DNA of 64,000 bases from Janthinobacterium agaricidamnosum (GTDB lineage Bacteria; Pseudomonadota; Gammaproteobacteria; Burkholderiales; Burkholderiaceae_D): the NCBI RefSeq assembly GCF_003667705.1, contig NZ_CP033019.1, positions 2,356,001-2,420,000 on the forward strand, in the 5' to 3' direction. This document shows, one piece after another, positions 26,677-35,335 of this stretch. Within the stretch, counting starts at the first letter, position 1, and each line of letters opens with the position of its first letter. Position numbers and translations under genes: made by a program. The notes beneath the pieces were generated by a model. It saw nothing but the letters and a program-made list of their open reading frames with translations. It did not search any database and was not told the DNA's origin.

Positions 26677-27738
26677 TCAGGCCGCCATTTCCCTTGCCAG
26701 TGCCGACACCAGTTCCTCCGCCCCCATTTCCCGCGCCAGCGGCGCGCCCTGGCCGGCCCATTGCGCGGCGAAGTCGCTGTCGCCGTGCCGGCTGGCCAAG
26801 GCGTTCAATTGTTTGGCGGCATCGTAGGCGACGGGATAGTCGGCTGGGGGCGGGCTGCCCGGCGCTTCGCCATGTTCGATCAGCCGGTTCACCATGCCGC
26901 GCGCCAGACGGCCCGAGAGCACGCTGGTCAGGCGCGTGCTTGCGGCCCGCGCGCTTTGCAGGTTGGCGCGGTAGCCCGCATTGGCCGACGATTCCGGGCA
27001 CAGCACGAACGCCGTGCCCAGCTGGGCTGCCGCGGCGCCCAGGTCCAGCGCGGCGCGGACGCCTTGTCCATCCATGATGCCGCCGGCCGCGATCAGGGGC
27101 AGGGTGGTGCGGCCCGCCAGCAGGCGCAGCAGCACGCTGGTGCTGTGGCGCTCGTCCGGCGCTTGCGGGTCGAAGACGCCACGGTGGCCGCCCGCTTCCA
27201 CGCCTTGCGCCACGATGGCGTCGACGCCCGCCTGTTCGATCAGCATCGCCTCGCACAGATTGGTGGCCGTGGCCATCGTGTAGACGCCGGCCTGGCGCAG
27301 GGCGGCGATCTGCTGCCGCGCCGGCAAGCCGAAATGGAAGCTGACGACGGCGGGACGCTGTTCCAGCAGCAGGGCAAACGCTGTCTCATTGCCGAGAAAG
27401 GTTTGATATATCTCGTCGAGTTCCGTAGGCACGGCCGCGCCCAGTTCCGCGAACAGGGGCGCCAGATGGGCCAGCCAGTCCGCCTCGCGCCGCGCATCCC
27501 TGACCGCCGGCGCATGGCAGAACACATTCACGTTGAAGGGGCGGTCCGTCAGCGCGCGCGTGTCGGCCATCATCTGGCGCGCCTGCGCCACGGTGCCGGC
27601 GCCGATGGCCAGCGAACCGAGGCCGCCCGCGTTCGAGACGGCGGCCGCCATGCGCGGCGTGGAGACGCCCGCCATCGGCGCCTGGATGATGGGGTGCTGC
27701 AAGCCGAGACGGTCGAGGAAGCGCTGGGACGTGCTCAT
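26677..27738 (-). CDS. Nitronate monooxygenase / NAD(P)H-dependent flavin oxidoreductase
   Basis: 353-residue TIM-barrel FMN enzyme of the 2-nitropropane dioxygenase family, which oxidises alkyl nitronates or acts as a flavin reductase. Key segments are [20 protein letters not shown] at the N-terminus, [25 protein letters not shown] and the catalytic/FMN stretch [16 protein letters not shown], with [20 protein letters not shown] and [11 protein letters not shown] closing the phosphate site. I start at [11 protein letters not shown]; the long frame upstream is the antisense of the LysR gene. It is divergent from that LysR gene with a palindrome between, so it is a likely regulatory target. Confidence 0.93.
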   Translation of the reverse strand: MSTSQRFLDRLGLQHPIIQAPMAGVSTPRMAAAVSNAGGLGSLAIGAGTVAQARQMMADTRALTDRPFNVNVFCHAPAVRDARREADWLAHLAPLFAELGAAVPTELDEIYQTFLGNETAFALLLEQRPAVVSFHFGLPARQQIAALRQAGVYTMATATNLCEAMLIEQAGVDAIVAQGVEAGGHRGVFDPQAPDERHSTSVLLRLLAGRTTLPLIAAGGIMDGQGVRAALDLGAAAAQLGTAFVLCPESSANAGYRANLQSARAASTRLTSVLSGRLARGMVNRLIEHGEAPGSPPPADYPVAYDAAKQLNALASRHGDSDFAAQWAGQGAPLAREMGAEELVSALAREMAA

Positions 27739-27772
27739 GATGTTTCCTTCATGAAATTGAGGATATTGCGCA

Positions 27773-27793
27773 ATATTCTTGTTTGAAGAATAT
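27773..27793. promoter_or_regulatory. LysR-type palindromic operator candidate
   Basis: Perfect inverted repeat with arms ATATTCTT (27773-27780) and AAGAATAT (27786-27793) around GTTTG; the centre fits the T-N11-A LysR box. It overlaps a TATAAT -10 (27791-27796) reading toward the LysR gene, consistent with autorepression and control of the divergent nitronate monooxygenase gene. Confidence 0.65.
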
Positions 27794-27822
27794 AATAGCA
27801 TAATAATTCTTAAATCGAGAAC

Positions 27823-28701
27823 ATGATGGACATGGAATCCCTGACGATTTTTTGCGCCGTGGCCAGTGAACTGAGCGTCACCCAGGCCGCAGCCAGGCTG
27901 GGCCGCGCGCCGTCCAGCGTCACCACGCGCATCCAGCAGCTGGAAGCCGATATGGGCGCGGAATTGTTCGTGCGCGCCAATAAACGCATGGCCCTGACGG
28001 CGGCGGGCGAGCGCTTTCTCGAGTATGCGCAGCGTTTGCTGGCGCTGGCGGAAGAAGCGCGGCATGTCGTCACGGGCGGGCGCGACGGCGGCACCCTGCG
28101 CGTGGGCAGCATGGAAAGCACGGCGGCCAGCCGCTTGCCGGCGCTGCTGGCCGCGTATCACGCCCGCTATCCGGACACGCGCCTGGCGCTGAGCACGGGG
28201 CCGTCGCGTCCCCTGATCGAGCAAGTGCGCACGGGTTTGCTCGACTGCGCTTTCGTCGCCTTGCCGCCAGCGTTCGGCGGCGCCGCCGCGCTGAAAGAGC
28301 TGGGGCTGGCATCGACCGCCGTGTGGCGCGAGGAACTGTGTTTGCTGTTGCCGGCCAGCGAAGGGCAGGCGCGCCACGCCATCGACGTGCGCACGCGCTC
28401 GCTGGCGGCCTTTCCGCAGGGCTGCACCTACCGCGGCATCGCCGAAGAGCTGCTGGGCGTTGCAGGTTCGACCGATTGGCGCGTGCAGGAGCTGAGTTCG
28501 TATCACACCATGATCGCCTGCGTGGCGGCCGGCGCCTGCGTGACCGTGCTGCCGGCCACCGTGCTGGCGCTGTCCGATGCGCCGGCCACCTTGACAACGC
28601 TGTCCGCCGGGCAAGCCGACACGGTGCTCGTGTGGAGAGTCGGATTCGACGTGCCCGCCTTTCAGCATTTGCTGGCGCTGCTCGGCGAGGCGGCGCCGTG
28701 A
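27823..28701 (+). CDS. LysR family transcriptional regulator
   Basis: 292-residue LysR regulator. The helix-turn-helix covers about residues 3-62 ([40 protein letters not shown]). The effector domain begins near residue 88 ([20 protein letters not shown]) and shows [16 protein letters not shown] in the second lobe. It is divergent from the nitronate-monooxygenase-like gene and overlaps the MFS gene downstream by four bases (GTGA), so the three probably form one regulated unit. Ligand unknown. Confidence 0.94.
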   Translation: MMDMESLTIFCAVASELSVTQAAARLGRAPSSVTTRIQQLEADMGAELFVRANKRMALTAAGERFLEYAQRLLALAEEARHVVTGGRDGGTLRVGSMESTAASRLPALLAAYHARYPDTRLALSTGPSRPLIEQVRTGLLDCAFVALPPAFGGAAALKELGLASTAVWREELCLLLPASEGQARHAIDVRTRSLAAFPQGCTYRGIAEELLGVAGSTDWRVQELSSYHTMIACVAAGACVTVLPATVLALSDAPATLTTLSAGQADTVLVWRVGFDVPAFQHLLALLGEAAP

Positions 28702-29828
28702 GCGGGGTGGCCAGGCTGCGCGCGGCCATCGCCGCGGCGGCGATCCTTGCCATCGGCATGGGCTTCGGCCGCTTCGCCTTCACGGCCATCTATCCGCAGA
28801 TGGTCGAGGAAGGCGTCTTGAGCTTGCGCGAAGGCAGCCTGGCCGCCTCGGCCAACTATGCCGGTTACTTGTTGGGCGCCATCCTGGCCATGCGCGCGCG
28901 GGCCCACGACGCGCACCGGCTGTGCCTGTGGTCGGCGGCCGGCACGGCGCTGTGCCTGGGCGTGCTGGCGGTGCCGATGCCCGTCTGGCTCATCGTGGCG
29001 GTGCGGGGCGTGGCGGGCGTCTTCAGCGCCCTGGCCATGGTGGCCGCTTCCTTGTGGCTGCTGGAACAGCGCCGGCATGGCCGCGGCGCGCCGCTGCTGT
29101 ACGCGGGCGTGGGCGTCGGCATCGCCGTTTCGGCCGAATTGCTGGTGCTGGCCTCGCAGCTGGGCTGGCACAGCGCGGGCATGTGGCTGCTGCTGGCCGG
29201 GGTCGCCGCGCTGGCGGGGCTGGCGGCCGCGCCCGCGATTGCCGCTGGCGGACTGGCGACGCTGGACGCGCCAGCGCAAAGGGCAGCTCCGGCGCTGGCG
29301 TCCGTGGCGCCGTGGCCGCTGGTGCTGATCTACGGCTTGGCGGGACTCGGCTACATCGTCACGGCCACGTATTTGCCCGTGCTGGTCGGCGCGGCCTTGC
29401 CCGGCTTGAATTCCGCCCACGTGTGGGCCGTGTTCGGCCTCGGGGCGGCGCCCTCGTGCTTCCTGTGGCACCGGCTGCACGAGCGCCTGGGCACGCGCCA
29501 GGCGCTCAGGCTGAACCTGCTGCTGCAGGCGCTCGGCGTGGCCTTGCCCGTGCTGGCGCCCTCGGCCGCCGGTTACCTGCTCAGCGCCATCCTCGTCGGC
29601 GGCACGTTCGTCGGCACGGTGACCATCGCCATGCCGGCCGCGCAGCGGGCCGCCGTCAAGGCGGGCACCAGCATGATGGCCGGCATGACGGTGGTGTATG
29701 GCGTGGGCCAGATCATCGGCCCCGTGCTGGCCGGCAGCCTGTATGCGCAGTCGCACAGTTTTAATAGTTCGCTGCTGGCGGCCGCCGGCGCGCTGCTGCT
29801 GGCCATCATCGTGAGCTTGCGGCTATAA
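28698..29828 (+). CDS. MFS transporter, YbfB/YjiJ family
   Basis: 376-residue permease. The N-terminus ([21 protein letters not shown]) is the YbfB/YjiJ signature, and the fold shows about 12 helices with [15 protein letters not shown] in the C-terminal half. The start is GTG at 28698, overlapping the LysR stop as GTGA, which indicates translational coupling; no ATG fits the conserved N-terminus. Substrate unknown. Co-expression with the LysR gene suggests export of the compound sensed by that regulator. Confidence 0.9.
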   Translation: MSGVARLRAAIAAAAILAIGMGFGRFAFTAIYPQMVEEGVLSLREGSLAASANYAGYLLGAILAMRARAHDAHRLCLWSAAGTALCLGVLAVPMPVWLIVAVRGVAGVFSALAMVAASLWLLEQRRHGRGAPLLYAGVGVGIAVSAELLVLASQLGWHSAGMWLLLAGVAALAGLAAAPAIAAGGLATLDAPAQRAAPALASVAPWPLVLIYGLAGLGYIVTATYLPVLVGAALPGLNSAHVWAVFGLGAAPSCFLWHRLHERLGTRQALRLNLLLQALGVALPVLAPSAAGYLLSAILVGGTFVGTVTIAMPAAQRAAVKAGTSMMAGMTVVYGVGQIIGPVLAGSLYAQSHSFNSSLLAAAGALLLAIIVSLRL

Positions 29829-29831
29829 AGT

Positions 29832-30878
29832 TCAAAGACCGAAGGCGCGGCGCATGAAAGCGTGCCGCAGCGCGTTGACCCGGGCGGAATCGCGCGTGTA
29901 GTACAGTTTATTGGTCAGCAGCACCGCATAGCGGCCGCGCCGGGGACTGATCCACAGGGCCGTGCCCGTGAAACCCTGGTGGCACCAGATGTCGTCCTGC
30001 GGCCCGCTGCCTGCCGCCGGGTGCCAGAACAGGCCGCGAGACGGGCTCAAGGAACCCGTCTGCACGGTCAGCGAATCACGCACCCAGCCGGCGTCGAACA
30101 CCTCGCCATGCTGGTCCGGCGCCAGCATCGCCTGCAGGAAGCGCTGCAGGTCGGGCACATTTGAAAACAGCCCGGAAATGCCGCATACGCCGCCCAGCAG
30201 CCGCGTCGAAAAATCATGCGTCACGCCGGCAAGATGGGCGCCCGCCTGCTCGCAATACTCGGTCGGCGCGACCAGCTTGCCATGCGCAGCCGGCAGCGGG
30301 CCAAAGCGCGTGGCGGCCATGCCCAGCGACCGCAGCACATGTTCTTCCAGGGCCTGGTCCAGGGGCATGCCCAGCAGCCGCTCGATGACCAGGCCGAGGA
30401 TCAGGGCCGCGCGGTCCGTGTAGTCGACCGCCTGGCCTGGTATGCCTTCCAGCGGTTCGCGCAGCACGCCGCGCACGATATCGTCGTACACCTCGCCATA
30501 GCTGGCGTGCAGGCGGGCGCGCAGCGGCAGGCCGGCCGTATGCGTGAGCAGCTGGAAAATCGTGACGGGCGCCAGCGCATAGCCGTGCGTGTCGGGCAGC
30601 ACGTCGGCCAGGCGGGTGTCCAGGCCCAGGCGTTCCTGCTTCAGCAGCCGGCCCGTCAGCGACCAGACGCTGATGATCTTGGTCAGCGACGCGATGTCGA
30701 ACAGAGTGTCGACCTGCATCGCGGCACTGGCGGGATCGGGCGTGAGCCGCCCGGCCGCGCCCGCCACGCCGTCGTCGACGGTGCCCACGGCCCAGGCCGC
30801 ACCCGGGAAAATCCGCTCCTGCACTCCGGCCTCCGCCAGCGCCGCCAGTTGCTCCGTACTGCTGCTTGTTATCTGCAT
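29832..30878 (-). CDS. Serine hydrolase (class C beta-lactamase/PBP fold)
   Basis: 348-residue penicillin-recognising-fold hydrolase. The SxxK nucleophile is Ser64-Leu-Thr-Lys67 (DIASLTKI), with Tyr153 in VDYTDRAALI as the second motif (YxN replaced by YTD) and HQGFTGTALW as the third motif (HxG in place of KTG). This pattern is typical of esterases and D-aminopeptidase-like members, not true AmpC enzymes. No signal peptide is evident, so it may be cytoplasmic. The start ATG at 30878 overlaps the end of the alpha/beta hydrolase gene by ten bases. It is the last gene of a three-hydrolase operon. Confidence 0.88.
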   Translation of the reverse strand: MQITSSSTEQLAALAEAGVQERIFPGAAWAVGTVDDGVAGAAGRLTPDPASAAMQVDTLFDIASLTKIISVWSLTGRLLKQERLGLDTRLADVLPDTHGYALAPVTIFQLLTHTAGLPLRARLHASYGEVYDDIVRGVLREPLEGIPGQAVDYTDRAALILGLVIERLLGMPLDQALEEHVLRSLGMAATRFGPLPAAHGKLVAPTEYCEQAGAHLAGVTHDFSTRLLGGVCGISGLFSNVPDLQRFLQAMLAPDQHGEVFDAGWVRDSLTVQTGSLSPSRGLFWHPAAGSGPQDDIWCHQGFTGTALWISPRRGRYAVLLTNKLYYTRDSARVNALRHAFMRRAFGL

Positions 30879-31666
30879 GATGATTGTGCCGTCCTGCCGT
30901 GGTCTGTCACTTCTTCCCCCTGCCAGCGCGCCACCGATTGCGCTACCCATTCGCCCTCATCGAGCGGCAAGTCGTGGCCTGCGTCGCCATGGATCAGGCA
31001 ATCGGCTTGCCAGGCGCGCGCCAGGCGCTGCGAGCAGCGGTGGTCGACCAATTGATCTTGCGCGCCGGCCATCACCAGCACGGGCATGGCCGGACGGCTG
31101 GCGGGGGCGCGGTAGCGGGCGGCCGACAGCAGCTGGCGCAGTGCATTGCAGCGGCTGACCGGGTATTCCTGCTGGTAGCTGAGCCAATCGGCCAGCAGCG
31201 CCGGATTGCCATGGGCGTGCCTGCGGCTGGTCAGGCGCAGGATCAGCGCTTCCTGGCTGCGTGCATCACCGGCCAGCAGCTGGCGCAGCAGGGCGCCGTA
31301 GTTCTGCCAGCGCAGGCGCCGGTAAAACGGATTGAACGGCCGCATGCTGGTGTTGACGAGCACGCAGCGTGCGATTTCCTGCGGATAGCGGCTTGCCCAT
31401 TCGACGGCCACCATGCCGCCCAGGGACAGCGCCAGCAAGTGGTATGGCGCGGGGATGCCGCGCGCCAGCAAGTGCTGGCGGCAGTCTTCCACCATGACGG
31501 CCACGCGGGTGGCGCTGTCTTCGTCGTGGCGCGTGCCGTTGCCGGGCAGGTCGGGCGTGACGATGCGGGCGCCGGGCAGGGCGCGCGCCAAGGTGGCGGG
31601 AAACTCCCCCCAGTGGCGCTGTTCGCGCATCAGGCCGCGCAATAAAATCCAGATGGGCGTGGTCAT
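30869..31666 (-). CDS. Alpha/beta hydrolase
   Basis: 265-residue alpha/beta hydrolase. The oxyanion region is ILLRGLMREQRHWGEF, the nucleophile elbow is LLALSLGGMVAVEWA (Ala-Leu-Ser-Leu-Gly, a variant of GxSxG), the acid is likely the Asp in MAGAQDQLVDHR, and the base the His in IHGDAGHDLPLDEGEW. The family covers esterases, lipases and C-C hydrolases. The start ATG overlaps the upstream peptidase stop (ATGA), so translation is coupled. Substrate unknown. Confidence 0.9.
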   Translation of the reverse strand: MTTPIWILLRGLMREQRHWGEFPATLARALPGARIVTPDLPGNGTRHDEDSATRVAVMVEDCRQHLLARGIPAPYHLLALSLGGMVAVEWASRYPQEIARCVLVNTSMRPFNPFYRRLRWQNYGALLRQLLAGDARSQEALILRLTSRRHAHGNPALLADWLSYQQEYPVSRCNALRQLLSAARYRAPASRPAMPVLVMAGAQDQLVDHRCSQRLARAWQADCLIHGDAGHDLPLDEGEWVAQSVARWQGEEVTDHGRTAQSSCR

Positions 31667-32679
31667 GATTCGTACCATTGCGCCAGGGCGCGCCGGCGCT
31701 GCGCCTTGCGCAGCAAGCCTTCCGGCATCCAGCGGCCGTGGCTGCTGGCGGCGCGCATGAGGAAATCGAACCACACCAGGTGCCGCCGCAGCACGCGCTG
31801 CAAGCGGTGCGCGGCCGTGGGGTTGAAGATGCTGACCCGGTTGAACAGCTGGCGCGGATTTTTCTTGACCCACAGCCACGAGCCCATTTCCAGGGTCAGG
31901 GGCAGGAACACGCGGCCCGTGTAGCTGGTGCCGTTCAGGTACAGATAGTCCCACAGGTCGCCATGCGTGCGGTATTGCCGGCTTTGCGGCTCGAACACAT
32001 AGTTGTGGTTGGGGTAGCTCTGGCTGAACAGCTCTTCCAGCGCGCCGATCTCGGCCAGGTGTTCGATCGGCACCTTGGTATGCGCATGGGGAAACCAGAT
32101 GCGGTCGCGCAAGCCGAAGCCGGAATGGCAATCGAGGGCGATGCTGAACTGGCGCGACAGCAGTTCGCGTTCGACGAGGTCGCACACGGCCTGGCTTTCC
32201 GCCTCCATCGGCCCTCCGGCCGCGCCCCGGTACCAGGGCAGGCGGGGGCTGTAGCGCTGGCCGCCCAACATGAACGGCACTTTTTCGCGCGCACTCAATG
32301 GCGCGTTGCGCATCAGGTCCACGCCGCGCGGATTGCAGCGCGTCGCTTGCCACATGCCGCCCGGATTGACCAACGGCATGAACACGAGGCGCATGGTTTC
32401 CAGTTGCTGGTGCAGGGTGGCGTCCCAGCGCAGGCGCGCGACCAGGCTTTCCAAAAAGGACAGCAGCACTTGCGTGCCGATGCGTTCGAGGCCGTGGATG
32501 CCGCCGAAAAAGCCCAGCACGGGCACGTCGGGGCTGGGATTGCCCATGGCGATCGAATACACGGGAAATGCGCGTCCATCGATGGCGATGCTGCAGGGCG
32601 CGGCCACTTCCAGGTGACTGCCGCCCTCGTCGATGAGGCGCTTCAGCATGACCAGCTCGGGCAGATTCTTTTCGATCAT
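31663..32679 (-). CDS. M14-type zinc carboxypeptidase family protein
   Basis: 338-residue putative metallo-carboxypeptidase or amidase. The zinc ligands fit M14: His62 and Glu65 in GGIHGLERIG and His185 in LDCHSGFG, with the substrate-binding LVNPGGMW and RGVDLMRN between. The fold also covers succinylglutamate desuccinylase/aspartoacylase relatives, and automatic naming varies. I start at MIEKNLPEL (32679); an in-frame ATG at 32724 is possible. It heads an operon with an alpha/beta hydrolase and a PBP-fold hydrolase, which suggests processing of peptides or cell-wall fragments. No signal peptide is seen. Confidence 0.85.
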   Translation of the reverse strand: MIEKNLPELVMLKRLIDEGGSHLEVAAPCSIAIDGRAFPVYSIAMGNPSPDVPVLGFFGGIHGLERIGTQVLLSFLESLVARLRWDATLHQQLETMRLVFMPLVNPGGMWQATRCNPRGVDLMRNAPLSAREKVPFMLGGQRYSPRLPWYRGAAGGPMEAESQAVCDLVERELLSRQFSIALDCHSGFGLRDRIWFPHAHTKVPIEHLAEIGALEELFSQSYPNHNYVFEPQSRQYRTHGDLWDYLYLNGTSYTGRVFLPLTLEMGSWLWVKKNPRQLFNRVSIFNPTAAHRLQRVLRRHLVWFDFLMRAASSHGRWMPEGLLRKAQRRRALAQWYES

Positions 32680-32769
32680 CAGGCGTCTGAAAGGGAAAGT
32701 AGCAGCCAGTGTAGCCGAAATCATTGCCGCGCCCGACGTCCCGCATGGCGAAATTTATTGGTGATAAGC

Positions 32770-32803
32770 ATGTCACGAAGCCGTCATGTTTGCTGTGTAG
32801 TCT
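32770..32803 (+). promoter_or_regulatory. Candidate Pho box and -10 upstream of the STN/sigma/anti-sigma operon
   Basis: Two 7-mers, ATGTCAC (32770-32776) and CCGTCAT (32781-32787), are separated by four bases. This gives the 11-base period of a PhoB box (consensus CTGTCAT, 5/7 and 6/7 matches). A possible -10, TAGTCT, lies at 32798-32803, ten bases after the box, the usual PhoB geometry. It faces the gene at 32887. Phosphate-starvation control is therefore likely but unproven. Confidence 0.55.
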
Positions 32804-32862
32804 GTTGCAGTTGACGCAAGGATTGTTCATTGTAAACACCCCAGGCGTCCGCTTTACTCCTC

Positions 32863-32884
32863 ACACGATAGCGACACGATAGCG
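32863..32884 (+). repeat. 11-bp tandem direct repeat before a start codon
   Basis: ACACGATAGCG occurs twice in tandem (32863-32873 and 32874-32884), ending two bases before the ATG of the STN gene. It occupies the place where a Shine-Dalgarno should be, and no AGGAG-like sequence is present. Confidence 0.9.
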
Positions 32885-32886
32885 AT

Positions 32887-33630
32887 ATGACAGGCAGCCC
32901 GGCATCCGTTCATGTGCTTGCGCTGGCCGGATACCTGGTACTGCTGGGTTTCCTGGCCGCGGTGGGGCCCGTGCGGGCGCAGCCGGCCGACGGCGCCGTC
33001 TTGCAGTTCGATATCGCCGCGCAACACCTCGGCGACGCGCTGGACCTGTACAGCCGCCGCACGGGCATCGCCGTGCTGATCGACCAGCGTTACGCGCAGC
33101 GCCAGTCGGCCGCCGTGCGCGGCCCCTATGCGGCGGGAGCGGCCCTGCAAGTCTTGCTGGAGGGCACGGGTCTGCAATCGCGCCTGTCCGACGCGCAAGC
33201 CGTCATCGTGTATGCCCCGGCCGCGGCTTCGGCGCTAGCCGCAGCGGACCTGCCGCCGGCCGCCATGCTGGCCGCCGCCGACATCCCGGGCGCCACGCAG
33301 GGCGGCGGCGACCACGCGGCCTATGTGGGCCGGCTGCAGCGCGTGCTGCTGGGATTGCTGTGCCGCGCCGCGCAGACGCGCCCCGGCGGCTACCGCCTGG
33401 CGCTGCAGCTGTATCTGAACCGCGCCGGCGTCGTCGACCGCGTGCACCTGCTCGACAGCACGGGCTTGCGCGCGCGCGACACGGCGATTGCGCGCGTGGT
33501 GCTGGGCATGCGCGTGGGCGCCGCGCCGCTGCCGTCGATGCCGCAGCCCGTCTCCATCCTGCTGCTGCCGCAAGGGCCGGGCAGCGAAGTCGATTGCGCC
33601 GCTGGCGCGCAAGGAATCTCCGCGCCATGA
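32887..33630 (+). CDS. STN-domain surface-signalling protein without receptor barrel (VreA-like)
   Basis: 247-residue periplasmic protein. Signal peptide is about residues 1-31 (cleavage after VRA). The STN (secretin/TonB N-terminal) domain spans about 38-110 (FDIAAQHLGDALDLYSRRTG, then LLEGTGLQSRLSDAQAVIVY). The C-terminal part (about 165-235; GYRLALQLYLNRAGVVDRVH, then LLDSTG) looks like a TonB C-terminal domain. There is no outer-membrane barrel, as in VreA of P. aeruginosa. It is the first gene of an operon with the ECF sigma and FecR genes (ATGA overlap), so it probably passes a periplasmic signal to the anti-sigma factor. Confidence 0.88.
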   Translation: MTGSPASVHVLALAGYLVLLGFLAAVGPVRAQPADGAVLQFDIAAQHLGDALDLYSRRTGIAVLIDQRYAQRQSAAVRGPYAAGAALQVLLEGTGLQSRLSDAQAVIVYAPAAASALAAADLPPAAMLAAADIPGATQGGGDHAAYVGRLQRVLLGLLCRAAQTRPGGYRLALQLYLNRAGVVDRVHLLDSTGLRARDTAIARVVLGMRVGAAPLPSMPQPVSILLLPQGPGSEVDCAAGAQGISAP

Positions 33631-34202
33631 GCCTGCCCGACCTGCGCACCAGGCTCAAAGGCCACCTCAGTGCGCGCTATGCCGTGCTGCGCTGGCGCCT
33701 GGAACGCGTGGTCGGCTGCAAGCACCATGCGGCCGATGCGCTGCAGGAAACCTGGCTGCGCCTCGAGGCGATGGTGGCGCCCGGTCCCGCCGCCGCGCCC
33801 GTCCATAATCCCGACGCCTACCTGCTGCGCATGGCGGCCAATATCGCCACCGATGCCTACCGCCGCGACCGCATCATCGTCACCGAGCGCGAACGCGAGG
33901 AGCTGATGCACATGGCCGACGAGACGGGCGACGACATCGGCGACCCGGCGCGCATCGTCTCGGCGCGGCTCGACGTGCAGGCGCTCGACGTGGCGCTGGC
34001 CGGCCTGTCGCCGCGCCGCCGCGCCATCCTGACGGCGGCGCGCATCGACGGCATGCTCAATGCGGAGATCGCCGAGCGCTTCGGCATTTCCGTGGCGATG
34101 GTGAAGAAAGAATTGCAGGCCGCCATGCAACACTGTAAAACGTGCATGGCCGACGCCGATGCGGCCCAGCGCAGTGATGTGTCGGGCCGCCGTAAATATT
34201 GA
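33627..34202 (+). CDS. ECF sigma factor (FecI/VreI-like)
   Basis: 191-residue extracytoplasmic-function sigma factor. Region 2 shows HHAADALQETWLRLEAMV and NPDAYLLRMAANIATDAYRR; region 4 shows LAGLSPRRRAILTAARIDGM and LNAEIAERFGISVAMVKKEL as the -35-binding helix-turn-helix. It resembles the iron-starvation FecI class in length and region 4 pattern. The ATG overlaps the STN gene stop (ATGA), and its own TGA shares a base with the FecR ATG (TGATG). Its most likely targets are the giant exoprotein gene just downstream and its own operon, by analogy with PUMA3; no defined promoter consensus could be confirmed. Confidence 0.93.
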   Translation: MSLPDLRTRLKGHLSARYAVLRWRLERVVGCKHHAADALQETWLRLEAMVAPGPAAAPVHNPDAYLLRMAANIATDAYRRDRIIVTEREREELMHMADETGDDIGDPARIVSARLDVQALDVALAGLSPRRRAILTAARIDGMLNAEIAERFGISVAMVKKELQAAMQHCKTCMADADAAQRSDVSGRRKY

Positions 34203-35182
34203 TGAATCCCATGACCGCTTCCGACCGCGATCCACGCGACCTTGTTGAACATGACGACACTGCCATCGGCCGGGAAGCCGCCGCCTGGTGGGCACGCCTG
34301 CGTGCCGACGATTTCACGCAGGCCGACGCCGACGCCTTGCGCGCCTGGTGCGCGCGCAGCCCCGCGCATGCGCGCGCCTGGCGCGAACTCAGGCAGGTGT
34401 GGCAGGCGCTCGATCCCGCCTTGACCCGCGCCGCCGCGCCGCCGCAGGCGAACGTGCTGGCGTTCCCGCTCCGTCCCGGACGGCGCGCTTTTCTCGGCGG
34501 CGCGCTGGCGGCCGGCGTGGCCGTGCTGGCCCTGCGCCCGCCGCTGGGCGCCTGGCCGTCGCTGCAGGAGCTTGGCGCCGACTACCGCACGGGCACGGGC
34601 GAGCAGCGGCAACTGGCCCTGTCGCAGCAGATGACGGTGCAGATGAATACGCAGACGCGCATCGATGTGCGGGCGCCCGAGTCGATCGAACTGCTGGGCG
34701 GCGAAGCGGAAATCCTCGCCAGCGGCGCGCGCCAGCCCGTGTCGGTGGTGGCGGGCGCGGGGCGTTTATTGGCGCAGTCGGCCCGCTTCAATGTGCGCCA
34801 CACGGGCGATGCCGTCTGCGTGACTTGCCTGGCGGGCGCCGTCGAGGTGGTCTGGCAGCAGCGGCGCCAGACTCTTGATGCAGGACAGCAACTGGTGTAC
34901 GACGACGGGGGCGCGCAGGCGGCCACGGCCGCACCAAAGGGCGAAGCGAGCGCCTGGCGCACGGGTGCGTTGTCGTTTGCCGGCCAGCCGCTGTCCCAGG
35001 TGGTCGATGAAATCAACCGCTACCGGCCCGGCCGCGTGCTGCTGCGCAATCCGGAACTGGGCCGCCGCCTCGTGCGCATGCGCTTTTCCATCCGCCAGAT
35101 GGATGGCGCGCTGGCGATGATACGCGACTTGACGGGAGCAGAAATGATCAGTTTGCCGGGCGGCATCGTCTTGCTGAGCTGA
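34202..35182 (+). CDS. FecR family anti-sigma factor (VreR-like)
   Basis: 326-residue inner-membrane anti-sigma regulator. The cytosolic sigma-binding domain is about residues 20-85 (EAAAWWARLRADDFTQADAD, ARAWRELRQVWQALDP). A twin-arginine motif Arg94-Arg95 (GRRAFLGG) leads into one membrane segment (about 96-115). The periplasmic FecR domain (YRTGTGEQRQLALSQQMTVQ) and a C-terminal DUF4974/STN-like region (VVDEINRYRPGRVLLRNPEL, then LTGAEMISLP) follow. The ORF could start at TTG 34199, but the ATG at 34202 with TGATG overlap is preferred. It should hold the upstream sigma factor inactive until the STN protein signals. Confidence 0.93.
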   Translation: MNPMTASDRDPRDLVEHDDTAIGREAAAWWARLRADDFTQADADALRAWCARSPAHARAWRELRQVWQALDPALTRAAAPPQANVLAFPLRPGRRAFLGGALAAGVAVLALRPPLGAWPSLQELGADYRTGTGEQRQLALSQQMTVQMNTQTRIDVRAPESIELLGGEAEILASGARQPVSVVAGAGRLLAQSARFNVRHTGDAVCVTCLAGAVEVVWQQRRQTLDAGQQLVYDDGGAQAATAAPKGEASAWRTGALSFAGQPLSQVVDEINRYRPGRVLLRNPELGRRLVRMRFSIRQMDGALAMIRDLTGAEMISLPGGIVLLS

Positions 35183-35335
35183 TCTCGGCGGATGCCGGAT
35201 GCCCCGGCGGCACGCGTATCAAAATATTTTTCAAAAAACATTATCCCTTCCGCCGCCCAGCTACGTCATGGAGGCATGGACGCTTGCGCTAACGCCAGGC
35301 TCCGTTCCCATCCCACTAGCCAGGAAACCATTGCC

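Noticed and set aside
27739..28668. N-terminal extension of the nitronate monooxygenase frame over the LysR gene
   Set aside because: The family N-terminus begins at 27738; the extension is antisense LysR sequence.
29832..30878. Calling the serine hydrolase an AmpC beta-lactamase
   Set aside because: No signal peptide, YTD in place of YxN and HxG in place of KTG point to an esterase or peptidase-like member.
32887..33630. Reading the STN protein as a truncated TonB-dependent receptor
   Set aside because: It has a complete signal peptide, STN and TonB-like C-terminus and is coupled to the sigma gene; barrel-less architecture is normal for VreA-like proteins.
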